A DNA stretch of 64,000 bases from Streptomyces sp. NBC_01549 (lineage in GTDB: Bacteria; Actinomycetota; Actinomycetes; Streptomycetales; Streptomycetaceae), in contig NZ_JAPEPW010000002.1 in the NCBI RefSeq assembly GCF_026339955.1, positions 124,001-188,000 on the forward strand, written 5' to 3'. The notes beneath the pieces are model-generated. The model had not been told where the DNA came from, searched no databases, and worked only from the letters and a program-made list of their open reading frames with translations. This document shows, in pieces, positions 23,713-32,592 of this stretch; position 1 is the stretch's first letter; each line of letters begins with the position of its first letter. Made by a program: the position numbers and the translations under genes.

Positions 23713-23991
23713 GCGTACGGCAACGCCGTGAACAGTGAACTCAGCGCCCGGTACGGCTACACCAAGCCGTTCGTCGTGGACACCAGCCGCAACGGCAACG
23801 GCTCCAACGGCCAGTGGTGCAACCCCTCAGGTCGCCGTATCGGCACCCCCACCCGGCTGGGCGGAGGCGCCGAGATGCTCTTGTGGATCAAGGTTCCGGG
23901 CGAGTCCGACGGCAACTGCGGCATCGGAACCGGCTCTTCGGCCGGACAGTTCCTGCCCGAGGTCGCCTACAGGATGATCTACGGCTACTGA
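23706..23991 (+). pseudogene. GH6 cellulase C-terminal fragment
   Basis: In the next frame the sequence reads TAYGNAVNSELSARYGY, PFVVDTSRNGNGSNGQWCNP and LWIKVPGESDGNCG, ending at a stop at 23991. This is the C-terminal part of a GH6 endoglucanase or cellobiohydrolase, including the conserved GESDG block. It is fused to the GH5 remnant by deletion and frameshift. Confidence 0.88.
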
Positions 23992-24064
23992 TCCAGGATC
24001 GCTCGCGCGCAGTTCCGGCACCGGGTCAGGACGGCCCGCTTGACGGAACTGCGCCCCCTGAACG

Positions 24065-24862
24065 CTATCCGAACAGGCGTCGCTGGATCTCCCGCCGGTA
24101 GTCCTCGAGTGTCCTGTCGAGATGAGCCGCCGTAGCCTGGGCCGCCTCGTCGGGCCGGCCGTCGCGAATGGCCCGGTAGATCACCTCGTGCTCCACCACC
24201 GCGGACTCGGTTCCTTCACCCAGCGTGTCGTGGATCCCGATCGCGCTGGACTGCCGCTGCAGTCTGCGCGCGTCACGCACGGCGCTGACGAGGAAGGTGT
24301 TGTGCGAGGCCGCGGCCACGGCCATGTGGAAGTCCTCGTCCGCCTTGTTGAACACGCCGACCTGACCGTGGGCGAACCCGTGCCGACACTGCTGCATGGC
24401 CACCTCGATGGTCCGCAGCTCGGCGGGCGTGGCACGGGTGGCGGCCAGGCTGCTCGCGGCCATCTCCTGAACCCTGCGGAACTCGAACAGCATAAACACG
24501 TGATCGAGGTCGACGGGGCGGAAGAAGCCACCCCAGCGGCTGGTGACGAGCAGGCCCTCATCGTCCGCGACGAACAGTCCGCGCCCCTTGTGCGCCCGGA
24601 CCCGGCCGAGCGCCGAAAGGATCTTCACGGCCTCCCGCACCACCGCCCTGCTGGTGTTCAGCCTCTGGGCCAGATCGTTCTCCGTGGGCAGCCGATCACC
24701 TGCCACCAGACGGGCCTCGGCGATGAACTCGATGATCCGCTCCGCCACGACCTCGTAGCCGGGCCGGTAGTCACGCCGCTCGTCCGCGCTGTTCACCGCT
24801 GCCGCCGCAACGGGAGGTGCCTGCGTCGGCAAGGCCTCCTGGGCCGCGGGCGTGTCGTTCAT
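24065..24862 (-). CDS. GntR-family (FadR/FCD) regulator
   Basis: A 265-residue regulator with a winged helix at about 35-105 (ENDLAQRLNTSRAVVREAVK) and a C-terminal all-helical FCD effector domain. The FCD metal-site residues are visible in DEDFHMAV and EHEVIYRAI. FCD regulators usually sense sugar acids or other carboxylates. It is divergent from the sugar ABC operon at 25240 and likely represses it. An N-terminal Ala-rich extension of about 30 residues is not part of the fold. Confidence 0.9.
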   Translation of the reverse strand: MNDTPAAQEALPTQAPPVAAAAVNSADERRDYRPGYEVVAERIIEFIAEARLVAGDRLPTENDLAQRLNTSRAVVREAVKILSALGRVRAHKGRGLFVADDEGLLVTSRWGGFFRPVDLDHVFMLFEFRRVQEMAASSLAATRATPAELRTIEVAMQQCRHGFAHGQVGVFNKADEDFHMAVAAASHNTFLVSAVRDARRLQRQSSAIGIHDTLGEGTESAVVEHEVIYRAIRDGRPDEAAQATAAHLDRTLEDYRREIQRRLFG

Positions 24863-25239
24863 CTGGTCTGCCTCCTGGCTGACGCAACTGGGGCGGCTGA
24901 TCGCTGTGGAACCGCGCTCATCGTAACTCAGGCATCGGATGAGTCGTATTCATCGAGTAGGTAGATCCATGCCATAGAGCGGGGGCCCTAACTGGTGCAG
25001 ATGGCGATTTATTGGACACTTCCCGACTCGCATTGCACCACCACACGCAAATCACCGAGGAAGAAGGCTGCACAAACCCTTGACGGAACCTTCGATAGGG
25101 CGGCTAATTTCTTCCGCGACGGCAAGCGACACGGCCGTCTGCGGTCCCCGACGCCCGACCGGTTCGGCCCGGCGTCGCCCTGTCCTCGCGCCACCTGCCC
25201 GTCCGCTCGGGGCGCCCGGTGAAACCAGTGGAGTCGCAC
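24863..25239. promoter_or_regulatory. Divergent promoter region of GntR gene and sugar ABC operon
   Basis: 377 bases without a gene. TTGACG at 25080-25085 and TAATTT at 25105-25110 could be a sigma-70-type promoter for the operon, with a long 19-base spacer. GGATGA and TTCATC at about 24936-24953 form an inverted repeat that could be the GntR operator. Confidence 0.4.
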
Positions 25240-26601
25240 ATGACCGTCAACAAGCCTTCGTCCGGCCGGGAGAGGGCATCCAGTAAGAGGCGTGCGGCGT
25301 TGCTGACCGGCTGCGCGGCCACGGCGGCGCTGACCCTGACTGCCTGCGGCGGCGGCGCCACGGGGACGACGACCAAGGACGGCTTCGGTCAGGCGCCGCA
25401 GAAGGACGGCGCGTTGACCGTCTGGGTGGACGCGACCCGTGTGGAGGCCGCGAAGCTGTACCAGAAGCAGCACCCGGACGTGAAGCTGGACATCGTCACC
25501 TACGACGGCGACGCCAACGGCTCGAACTACCTTCAGACCAAGGTCCAGCTGTTCAACCGCACCGGCAAGGGCTGGCCGGACGTCGTGTTCAGCTCCCAGA
25601 ACAACGAGGCGACCTGGGCGGTCGACGCGGGCTTCGCCGCTCCGCTCAACAAGGGCCTGATCCCCTCGGCATCCCTGGGGAAGTTCGCGAGCGGGGCCAA
25701 CGACGTCTGCACGGTGGGCGGCACCCTCTACTGTCTGCGCAACGACCTCTCCCAGGCGGTGCTGTGGTACAACGCGCCGTTGTTGAAGAAGTTCGGTTAC
25801 CAGGTTCCGACGACCTGGGAGGAGTACCAGACGCTCGGCGAGAAGGTGGCCAAGGAGCACCCGGGCTACCTCGTGGGTGACGCCGGCGACTCCTTCACGC
25901 CCGAGATCTACCTGTGGGCGAGCAAGTGCGGCGCCAACCACATCACCGGCCCGAAGGCTGTGTCGGTGAACACCTCCAGCGAGGCCTGCACCAAGATGGC
26001 CAAGCTCATGGACGTGCTGATCGAGAACAAGTCCATGTCCATCAGCGGGGTCTTCAGCACCGACTTCGGCAAGAACAAGGCCGACAAGGTCCTGCTCATG
26101 CCGGGTCCGGCCTGGTATGGCGGAGCGCTGTTCGAGGGCACCTTCAAGACGCCGGCCAAGCAGATCGCGGCCGCACCCATCCCCCAGTGGCAGGGGGAGA
26201 CCTCGCCGTCCACCGGCAACGTCGGCGGCGGCACATGGCTGCTGTCCAAGCATTCCGCGCACATCAAGGCCGCCACCGACTTCCTGAAGTGGGTCACCAC
26301 CGACAACGCCTACCAGGGCAAGAAGGCGCCGGGCTTCCCCGCGTACACTCCGGCGGCCGAGACGTGGCTGACGGGACAGGATGCCTCCGGCTACTTCGCG
26401 AGCGATCTGAGCGCCCTCAAGGCCGCCTCCTCCCAGGTCTGGAACGGCTGGGGCTCGGGCCAGTTCAGCCAGGAGGCGATCTGGGCCGCCACCGTCAAGC
26501 CCGGTCTGACCCAGGGCAAGAGCGTCGTCTCGATGCTGCCGGCCTGGCAGGACTCCATCGTCAAGTACGCCAAGTCCAACGGATACAAGGTCTCCCAGTG
26601 A
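25240..26601 (+). CDS. Sugar ABC transporter substrate-binding lipoprotein
   Basis: A 453-residue cluster-B (maltose-type) binding protein. The basic leader ends in a lipobox TLTACGGG with Cys36 as the lipid site. It captures a sugar or oligosaccharide outside the cell and passes it to the two permeases that follow. ATG at 25240 has GGAG nine bases upstream; a GTG at 25219 would add seven residues. The stop overlaps the next start. Location beside a fuconolactonase gene suggests a fucose-containing or related ligand. Confidence 0.9.
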   Translation: MTVNKPSSGRERASSKRRAALLTGCAATAALTLTACGGGATGTTTKDGFGQAPQKDGALTVWVDATRVEAAKLYQKQHPDVKLDIVTYDGDANGSNYLQTKVQLFNRTGKGWPDVVFSSQNNEATWAVDAGFAAPLNKGLIPSASLGKFASGANDVCTVGGTLYCLRNDLSQAVLWYNAPLLKKFGYQVPTTWEEYQTLGEKVAKEHPGYLVGDAGDSFTPEIYLWASKCGANHITGPKAVSVNTSSEACTKMAKLMDVLIENKSMSISGVFSTDFGKNKADKVLLMPGPAWYGGALFEGTFKTPAKQIAAAPIPQWQGETSPSTGNVGGGTWLLSKHSAHIKAATDFLKWVTTDNAYQGKKAPGFPAYTPAAETWLTGQDASGYFASDLSALKAASSQVWNGWGSGQFSQEAIWAATVKPGLTQGKSVVSMLPAWQDSIVKYAKSNGYKVSQ

Positions 26602-27512
26602 CCCTCACCCACTCCCCGGCCGGCTCTGCCGGCGGGTGCCGTCGCGGCGCCGGCCGGCAGAGCCGGGCCGGTATGGCCTTCGTCGCCGCCTACGTGGTCC
26701 TGCTGGTCGCCTTCGGCGTCCTTCCGACCGCTTACGCGGTCTACTTCGCCTTCACCGACGCCGGGGGCACGGTCACCGGCTTCTCCAACTTCGTCACCAC
26801 GGCGCAGGACTTCCGCTTCGTGGACGCCGTGAGCCATGTCGCCGTCTATCTTGCCTTCTGGCTCCTGTCCCTGGTGGTGTTCGTGGTGGCCCTGGCGCTG
26901 CTGCTGCACCGCCTGGCCTCGGGTTCCGCCAGCAAGGCGCTGCGTTTCCTCTACTACATCCCGGGAGCGCTCGCCGGCGCCGCGAGTGTGCTGGTGTGGC
27001 TGTTCATGCTCGACCCGACGGTGAGCCCGGTCAGTTCGCTGCTGGGCGCGCTGGGGTTCGACACCTTCGGCGAGGTGATCGCGCCCGGCAACCTGCCCCT
27101 GCTGTTCACTGTCATCGCGTTCTGGACCGGCGCGGGGGGCTGGATCGTCGTCATGTACGGCGCACTCAACAACATCCCCACGGACGTGATGGAAGCCGCG
27201 CGCATCGATGGCGCGGGCGGCTGGCAGACCGCCTGGCACGTGCAGATCCCGATGCTCCGCAAGTGGATCGTGTACATGGTGATCCTGGCGTTCGCGGGCG
27301 GCGCCCAGCTCTTCGTCGAACCGCAGTTGCTGTCCCTCGCCAGTGTGGGCGTGGCCGGACGCGACTACTCGCTCAACCAGTTGACGTACGACTTCGCCTT
27401 CCAGATGAACAACATCAACGGGGCCGCCGCGGTCTCGGTGGAGCTCCTGGTGGTCAGTGTGTCGGCCGCCGCCGTCTTCGTCGCACGGTCGGGGTTCTTC
27501 GATGCCGACTGA
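26598..27512 (+). CDS. Sugar ABC transporter permease, MalF type
   Basis: A 304-residue inner-membrane permease with about six membrane helices and the EAA loop EAARIDGAGGWQTAWHVQIP, which contacts the ATPase. GTG at 26598 overlaps the upstream stop as GTGA, a sign of translational coupling. No ATPase gene is present in the operon; Streptomyces carbohydrate importers of this class normally use the shared ATPase MsiK. Confidence 0.92.
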   Translation: MTLTHSPAGSAGGCRRGAGRQSRAGMAFVAAYVVLLVAFGVLPTAYAVYFAFTDAGGTVTGFSNFVTTAQDFRFVDAVSHVAVYLAFWLLSLVVFVVALALLLHRLASGSASKALRFLYYIPGALAGAASVLVWLFMLDPTVSPVSSLLGALGFDTFGEVIAPGNLPLLFTVIAFWTGAGGWIVVMYGALNNIPTDVMEAARIDGAGGWQTAWHVQIPMLRKWIVYMVILAFAGGAQLFVEPQLLSLASVGVAGRDYSLNQLTYDFAFQMNNINGAAAVSVELLVVSVSAAAVFVARSGFFDAD

Positions 27513-28470
27513 AACCCCTGTCAGTCGAGGCGCCGCCACGGCGAGCTCGGAACGGGAAGCGCCCCTCATGAGCCGATCTCACCACCAGCCGCCGCACCGC
27601 CGGCCCGTACGGCATGTGGCCTCACGACTGCTGACCGGATCCGTACTGGCCGCGTTCCTCGCCTTCTTCGTGCTGCCGGTGCTGTGGCTCGTCCTCGCGG
27701 CGACCAAGACCGACCAGCAGTTGGTCCACGACAACCCGCTGTCCTTCGGCTCCCTCCACGCGCTGAAGGCCAACTGGAACGCGCTCACGGCGTTCCAGGA
27801 CAACGCCGTCATGCAGTGGCTCGGCAACTCCGCGCTCTACGCGGTGATCTCGCTGGTCATCACCCTCGGTGTCGCCATTCCCGCGGGATACGCCCTGGCC
27901 ATGACCGAGTTCCGCGGCCGGCACAGCCTGCTGGTCGCGACGCTGGTTGTGATGCTCATGCCGAACGCCACACTGGTGGTGCCGTTGTTCCTGGAGATCA
28001 ACGCGGTGCACCTGATCGGCACGATGTGGTCGATCATCCTGCCGTACTCGTTCTACCCGTTCGGCGTGTACCTGACCTACATCTACTTCACCACAGCCGT
28101 ACCGAAGGACCTACTGGCGGCTGCACGGATGGACGGCTGCTCGGAGTTCCGCGTCTTCTGGCACATCGCGCTGCCGCTGGCGACCCCGGTCATCGCGCTC
28201 GTGGGCTTCTTCAGCTTCGTCGCCAACTGGACCAACTACTTCCTGCCGTACGTCATGCTCCCCGAGAGCAGCCAGATGCCCATCCAGGTGGGGGTCGGAA
28301 CCCTGCTCAGCAACGTGCCGTCCTTCAACCCGGCCGTCGGCACCCTCGCGATCGAGCGGCCGCAGCTGGCTCTGGCGACGCTCGTGGCCATCACGCCCGT
28401 GCTGATCGTCTTCCTCTTCGCCCAGCGCTTCCTGGTCAGCGGGATGCTCGCCGGCGCCACCAAGGAATAG
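27502..28470 (+). CDS. Sugar ABC transporter permease, MalG type
   Basis: A 322-residue permease with six membrane helices and the EAA-loop equivalent AAARMDGCSEFRVFWHIALP. ATG at 27502 overlaps the end of the first permease by 11 bases. An internal ATG at 27568 gives a shorter N-terminus and cannot be excluded. It pairs with the MalF-type permease to form the channel. Confidence 0.9.
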   Translation: MPTETPVSRGAATASSEREAPLMSRSHHQPPHRRPVRHVASRLLTGSVLAAFLAFFVLPVLWLVLAATKTDQQLVHDNPLSFGSLHALKANWNALTAFQDNAVMQWLGNSALYAVISLVITLGVAIPAGYALAMTEFRGRHSLLVATLVVMLMPNATLVVPLFLEINAVHLIGTMWSIILPYSFYPFGVYLTYIYFTTAVPKDLLAAARMDGCSEFRVFWHIALPLATPVIALVGFFSFVANWTNYFLPYVMLPESSQMPIQVGVGTLLSNVPSFNPAVGTLAIERPQLALATLVAITPVLIVFLFAQRFLVSGMLAGATKE

Positions 28471-28544
28471 CGGCCCGTCCCGACCGCCCGGCCGTCGTCC
28501 CCGGCGTGCGCCGTCCCGCCGCCCGCCCCGAACGGAGATCTCCC

Positions 28545-30557
28545 ATGCCCTTCAGCTCTGCCGACCGCACCGCGGCCGAGGACACCCCCGGCGACCGCCC
28601 GGTCGCGCCACCTGAGATCGAGGCGGGGGCGCCGCTGCTCGAACCACCCGGCTGGGCCGTGGCCCAGCGATCCCTGTTCGACCTCCTCGACCACGCCTGG
28701 CGGCGCTTCGCCCACGACTTCACTGGTCCGGACGGACGGCTGAACTACTCCGGCCCGCTGACCACCCGTGACGGTGTGGACGACTTCTACGAGGTGTTCT
28801 TCAACTGGCCCCAGCTCTACCTCCTCGGCGGCGCCGACGATCTGCTGCCCGCCAGTGAGAAGCACTGGGAGGGCGTGACCCGACAGCTCACCGAACTGGG
28901 CATGCTGCACGACGAGTTCGAGCGCGGCTACGACTGGTTCCACCAGGGCGAGAGCCTGCTCCTGCTCTACTTCCTCAGCATGGCCGCCCCCGACCGCTGG
29001 GCCGAACGCGCCCTGCGCTTCGCCGAGTTGTACGTCGACCCGACCAAGGGCAACTACGACCCCGAGCACCGCGTCATCACCCGCCCGCACAACGGCAGCG
29101 ACCCCGACCGCACGGGCCTGTTCGACGGCGACGTCTATCCCTGGCTGCAGAAGGAAGCGGAGACCTACGGCTTCCCGCTCGACTGGATCCCCGAGGCCGA
29201 CGGCGGCCCCTACCCGCTCTCCGCGGACCCGCGCATCGGCGCGCAGATGCGGGACCGGATGGGCGTCGGCGACACGGCGGTCAACCTCGCCGCGGCCGGG
29301 CTGGTGCTCAACGCCTGGATACTGTCCGGCGAGGACCGCTACCGCGACTGGATCGTCGAGTACGTCGGCGCGTGGCGGGAGCGCACCGAGGCGAACGGCG
29401 GTCTCGTCCCGGACAACGCCGGCCCTGACGGCGTCGTCGGCAGCCTGCTGGAGGGCCGCTGGTACGGCGGCCACTACGGCTGGTCCTGGCCGCACGGCTG
29501 GCACAGCGTGGGCCACGCGGCCTGTGTGGCGGCGCTGGCGGCGGCCACGGTCACCGGGGACGACGACTACCTCTCCATGGTCGCGACCTCGCTCGACACC
29601 CTCATCGGCCACGCCAAGGTGATGCCCCACACCGAGGCGGACTCCAGTCTCCCCTCCAAGTGGGCGGTCGAACTCGGCCCCGACATCCACACACCCACTC
29701 CGCACCTGCCGTTCCGCCACAACGACTCGGGCTGGTTCGACTACAACCCGGCCACCCCGCCCGTGCCGGTGGCCCTGTGGCACCACACCGCCTCCGACGC
29801 CGACCGCGCCCGGCTGGAGAGGCTGCGCGAGGCCGACGGCATCGACTGGCGCACCGTCCGGCCCTTCCGCGCCAAAGAGGAGTCCGGGCACGAGAAGGCG
29901 TGGTTCGCCTTCCTCGCCGGCGAAGACCCCGGCTACCCCGAGCGGATCCTCGCCACCGCCCAGGCCCAGGTCCGCCACCGCCTGCGCCGCATCGAGCGCT
30001 ACCGCGACCTGGATGTCCCCGAGGCCGACATCCATGTGTGGCAGCAGTGCAACCCCGTGACCACCGAGGCCCTCGTCCAGCTCACCTGGGGCGGCCCCCA
30101 GGTGCTGTACAACGGCGGCCTTCAGCAGGCTCGGCTGCGCTACCACGACGCCGAGGCCCGCCGTGCCGGCCTGCCGCCGGACGTGGCCGCACTGGTCACC
30201 TCCATCGACCCCGAGGCGACCACCGTCGAGCTGGTGAACCTCTCCCCCGAGTCCACACGCACGGTGATCGTCCAGGCGGGCGCCTTCGCCGAGCACACCA
30301 TCACAGCCGTCCGGTACACGACCTGCACGGACGACGGCTGGATCGGGGACATGTACGACTACGGCCACACCGAGCCCGTCGTCACCACGTCGGAGCAGGC
30401 CTGCGACAGCGCCTTCTTGACGGTCCGGCTGCCCGCCTCCACCCGCGTCAAGCTCGCCTTGCGCCTCCAACTGCGTACCAACGCACCCAGCTACCGCACA
30501 CCGTTCGACACCTCGGCCGGCCGGGCCGCCTCCGGCACGGAGGGAGAGACCGCATGA
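28545..30557 (+). CDS. Unrecognised 670-residue cytoplasmic protein, probable alpha-helical-barrel glycosidase or lyase
   Basis: I do not recognise the family. There is no signal peptide. The middle (about 90-450) shows spaced helical segments rich in aromatic and acidic residues (FHQGESLLLLYFLSM, GDTAVNLAAAGLVLNAWIL, GWHSVGHAACVAALAAATV), as in six-hairpin (alpha/alpha) barrels of glycosidases and lyases. GGHYGWSWPHGW near 305-316 and WYGG before it are candidate active-site segments. The last 130 residues look like a beta-sandwich. It is 74 bases after the permease and overlaps the mutarotase start as ATGA, so it most likely acts on the imported saccharide and frees a sugar for the mutarotase. 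GGAG precedes the ATG at 28545. Confidence 0.7.
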   Translation: MPFSSADRTAAEDTPGDRPVAPPEIEAGAPLLEPPGWAVAQRSLFDLLDHAWRRFAHDFTGPDGRLNYSGPLTTRDGVDDFYEVFFNWPQLYLLGGADDLLPASEKHWEGVTRQLTELGMLHDEFERGYDWFHQGESLLLLYFLSMAAPDRWAERALRFAELYVDPTKGNYDPEHRVITRPHNGSDPDRTGLFDGDVYPWLQKEAETYGFPLDWIPEADGGPYPLSADPRIGAQMRDRMGVGDTAVNLAAAGLVLNAWILSGEDRYRDWIVEYVGAWRERTEANGGLVPDNAGPDGVVGSLLEGRWYGGHYGWSWPHGWHSVGHAACVAALAAATVTGDDDYLSMVATSLDTLIGHAKVMPHTEADSSLPSKWAVELGPDIHTPTPHLPFRHNDSGWFDYNPATPPVPVALWHHTASDADRARLERLREADGIDWRTVRPFRAKEESGHEKAWFAFLAGEDPGYPERILATAQAQVRHRLRRIERYRDLDVPEADIHVWQQCNPVTTEALVQLTWGGPQVLYNGGLQQARLRYHDAEARRAGLPPDVAALVTSIDPEATTVELVNLSPESTRTVIVQAGAFAEHTITAVRYTTCTDDGWIGDMYDYGHTEPVVTTSEQACDSAFLTVRLPASTRVKLALRLQLRTNAPSYRTPFDTSAGRAASGTEGETA

Positions 30558-30901
30558 AGCGCATCGCCCAGACCATCAGGCTCCGACCCGACCACCGCGA
30601 GGAGTACCTCGACCTCCACTCGGCCGTCTGGCCCGGCGTCGAAGCCGCCCTGCACCGGTCGAACATCCGCAACTACAGCATCTTCCTCCACGGCGATGTG
30701 CTGTTCGCCTACTTCGAGTACCACGGTGACGACTTCGAGGCCGACATGGCCGTCCTCGAAGCCGACCCCGATACCCAGGAGTGGTGGAAACTCACCGACC
30801 CCTGCCAGGAGCCCTGGCCCGACCGGGGCGACTCCCGCCAGTGGACGGAGCTCCCCGAGATCTGGCATCTGAGCCCGCCAGGTGACACCACCAGCGCCTG
30901 A
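30554..30901 (+). CDS. L-rhamnose mutarotase family protein
   Basis: A 115-residue protein of the RhaM family, which interconverts alpha and beta anomers of 6-deoxysugars. LHSAVWPGVEAAL near 21 holds the family's histidine, and the C-terminal half has WWKLTDPCQEPWP. It overlaps the upstream gene as ATGA. Rhamnose is the classic substrate, but the following gene is fuconolactonase-like, so L-fucose or a related sugar is possible. Confidence 0.88.
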   Translation: MKRIAQTIRLRPDHREEYLDLHSAVWPGVEAALHRSNIRNYSIFLHGDVLFAYFEYHGDDFEADMAVLEADPDTQEWWKLTDPCQEPWPDRGDSRQWTELPEIWHLSPPGDTTSA

Positions 30902-30962
30902 CGCACCTCGCCCCACACCACTTGGCCAAACCCGAAGTGGACCGACCTGACTTGGACCTCCA

Positions 30963-31874
30963 GTGACCCCCACCACCGCCGAACTCATCGACGCCCACCA
31001 CCACCTGTGGGACCTCGACCAGCGTCCGCAGCCCTGGCTCGACGACCCCGCTCTGGCAACGATCCGCCGCACCTTCACCCCCGACGACCTGCGTACCACC
31101 GCGACCCGGCCCATCGCGGGCCGCCGTCTGCACAGCACGGTGGCCGTGCAGTGCGTGCCGGACGTGCCCGAGACAGAGGACCTGCTCGCGCTCGCGGAGC
31201 GGGAGCCGCTGATCGGGGCCGTGGTCGGCTGGGCGGACCTGACGTCACCGGGGATCGGCGACCTGCTCGACGGGTTGCTCGCCGGGCCGGGCGGTACGTA
31301 TTTGCGGTCCCTGCGTCATCTCGTGCAGGGCGAGACAGATCCGCACTGGCTCCAACGCCCCGATGTCGAACGCGGGTTGGCGGCGCTCCGAGACCGCTGG
31401 CTCTGCTACGACGTGCTCGTCCGCAGCCACCAGCTCCACCAGGCGATCCGGCTGGCCGAGCGGTTTCCGGACCTGCCCCAGGTGCTCGACCACGCCGGCA
31501 AGCCATCGATCGCCGACGGTGAACTGACGGACTGGAAACGCCAGTTGCGCATGCTGGCCGCACACCCGCACGTGGTCTGCAAGGTGTCGGGGCTGATCAC
31601 CGAGGCGGACCACGAGAAGTGGACCGTCGACGACATCCGCCCGGTGTGGGACGTCCTGCTCTCCGCCTTCGGCCCCGACCGCCTGATGTTCGGCTCCGAC
31701 TGGCCGGTCGCAAACCTTGCGGGCGGCTGGAACCGCTGGGCCGCCACCGTGGACGGACTGCTCGACGGCTGTTCCGACACCGAGATCCACGCGGTGCTCG
31801 CCGGCACCGCGACCGCCTTCTACCGTCTCCCCTCCGTGTCAGAAGAAGCCGACGTCGCCGCGCGCAGCCTCTGA
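30963..31874 (+). CDS. Amidohydrolase-family lactonase, L-fuconolactonase-like (copy on plus strand)
   Basis: A 303-residue TIM-barrel lactonase of the COG3618 type, which opens sugar-acid lactones. Landmarks are IDAHHHLWDL near 9, LDHAGKPS near 178 and FGSDWPVANLAGGW near 243. It is colinear and highly similar to the lactonase at 38271 in the L-fucose operon (same [13 protein letters not shown] and KWTVDDIRP blocks). Start is GTG at 30963, 61 bases after the mutarotase. The remains of a fucU tail and an alcohol dehydrogenase follow, the same order as in the other operon. Confidence 0.9.
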   Translation: MTPTTAELIDAHHHLWDLDQRPQPWLDDPALATIRRTFTPDDLRTTATRPIAGRRLHSTVAVQCVPDVPETEDLLALAEREPLIGAVVGWADLTSPGIGDLLDGLLAGPGGTYLRSLRHLVQGETDPHWLQRPDVERGLAALRDRWLCYDVLVRSHQLHQAIRLAERFPDLPQVLDHAGKPSIADGELTDWKRQLRMLAAHPHVVCKVSGLITEADHEKWTVDDIRPVWDVLLSAFGPDRLMFGSDWPVANLAGGWNRWAATVDGLLDGCSDTEIHAVLAGTATAFYRLPSVSEEADVAARSL

Positions 31875-31945
31875 CCGTCACGCCCACCCCGGCGTACGCA
31901 CCCGTCGCACGCGCCGACGAACCCGCGCTGGACACCCATACACGT

Positions 31946-32236
31946 CTGCTGACCATTGGTGTCCGCGCTGAAGGGACCCTGACGACACGATGACTCTTGC
32001 CGTCCGTTACGTTTCCGCCCGCACACTGGACACGGCTCCCGCGCTCAGCGTGCCGCCCGGTCCGGGTGAGGTGGAGCTGGCTCCCGCGTTTGTCGGTATC
32101 TGCGGTACCGATCTGCACATCTTCCACGGTGACATGGACGCCCGGGTCGCCGCGCCCGCTGTCCTGGGGCATGAGATGTCCGGCCGTGTGGTGCGGGTGG
32201 GTGAGGGTGTGGAGGGCTGGCAGGCCGGTGACGCGG
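31946..32236 (+). repeat. 291-bp inverted repeat, left arm
   Basis: Identical to the reverse complement of 37600-37890 except for one base (A/T) by eye. It holds the last 14 codons of a fucU-type gene and the first 82 codons of the zinc alcohol dehydrogenase. Confidence 0.93.
31990..32236 (+). pseudogene. Truncated zinc-dependent alcohol dehydrogenase (N-terminal 82 codons)
   Basis: Starts MTLAVRYVSARTLDTAPALS and is identical in protein to the gene at 36773-37846 up to GWQAGDA, then runs into unrelated sequence. The catalytic-zinc motif GICGTDLH and the GHEMSG block are present, but the nucleotide-binding fold is lost. Upstream, TLTTR and a stop overlap the ATG exactly as in the intact locus. 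Confidence 0.92.
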
Positions 32237-32237
32237 G

Positions 32238-32330
32238 TCCCTCGACACCGTCGGCAACACCTGGGCGCCGAAGGCCTGTTACGCGGACGAACTCGGCACG
32301 TACGTCCTCTACTCCCGCTGGACGCAAACC
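32238..32330 (+). pseudogene. Possible fragment of a five-bladed beta-propeller glycosidase
   Basis: Directly after the repeat arm, the frame reads SLDTVGNTWAPKACYADE and LGTYVLYSRW. The pattern W-A-P, a few residues, then GTYVLY is typical of GH43-type enzymes. Too short to assign firmly. Confidence 0.35.
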
Positions 32331-32476
32331 GTCGTGCCGGGACCGCCGAGATTCGGTTCGAAGCGGTTGGCTCCGCAACTACCATCCGGCTCCGTGAAGT
32401 ACGCCTGCTGCGCTGACGGGAGCGGTCCGTATCGTCTCCCCGGGCAGGTCGCTGCCCGTGACGGCTGCTCCGGCCG

Positions 32477-32581
32477 GCAGCGGTGCGCGACGACCTCGGT
32501 GACGCCCAGGGCGTGCAGGGCGGCGGCGGTGGCGACGATGTCGACGAGCGTGTGTCGGCCGCCCAGCTCGTGCAGATGACC
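32477..32581 (-). pseudogene. Possible fragment of a LarC nickel-insertion protein
   Basis: The minus strand reads GHLHELGGRHTLVDIV and ALHALGVTEVVA, which resembles the central block of LarC, the protein that helps build the nickel-pincer cofactor. Neither end is present. It adds to the evidence that 32237-32592 is a scar made of several gene pieces. Confidence 0.45.
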
Positions 32582-32592
32582 GGTGGCCTCCG

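Noticed and set aside
28236-30470. 744-codon minus-strand frame opposite the unrecognised operon protein
   Set aside because: I considered it because the plus-strand protein is unrecognised, but the plus frame has a ribosome site, ATGA coupling and operon context, while the minus frame is Val/Gly-rich with no motif.
30902-30962. Inverted repeat CCACTT/AAGTGG between mutarotase and lactonase genes as a terminator
   Set aside because: Only six base pairs with a loose loop, and the genes on both sides appear to be in the same operon.
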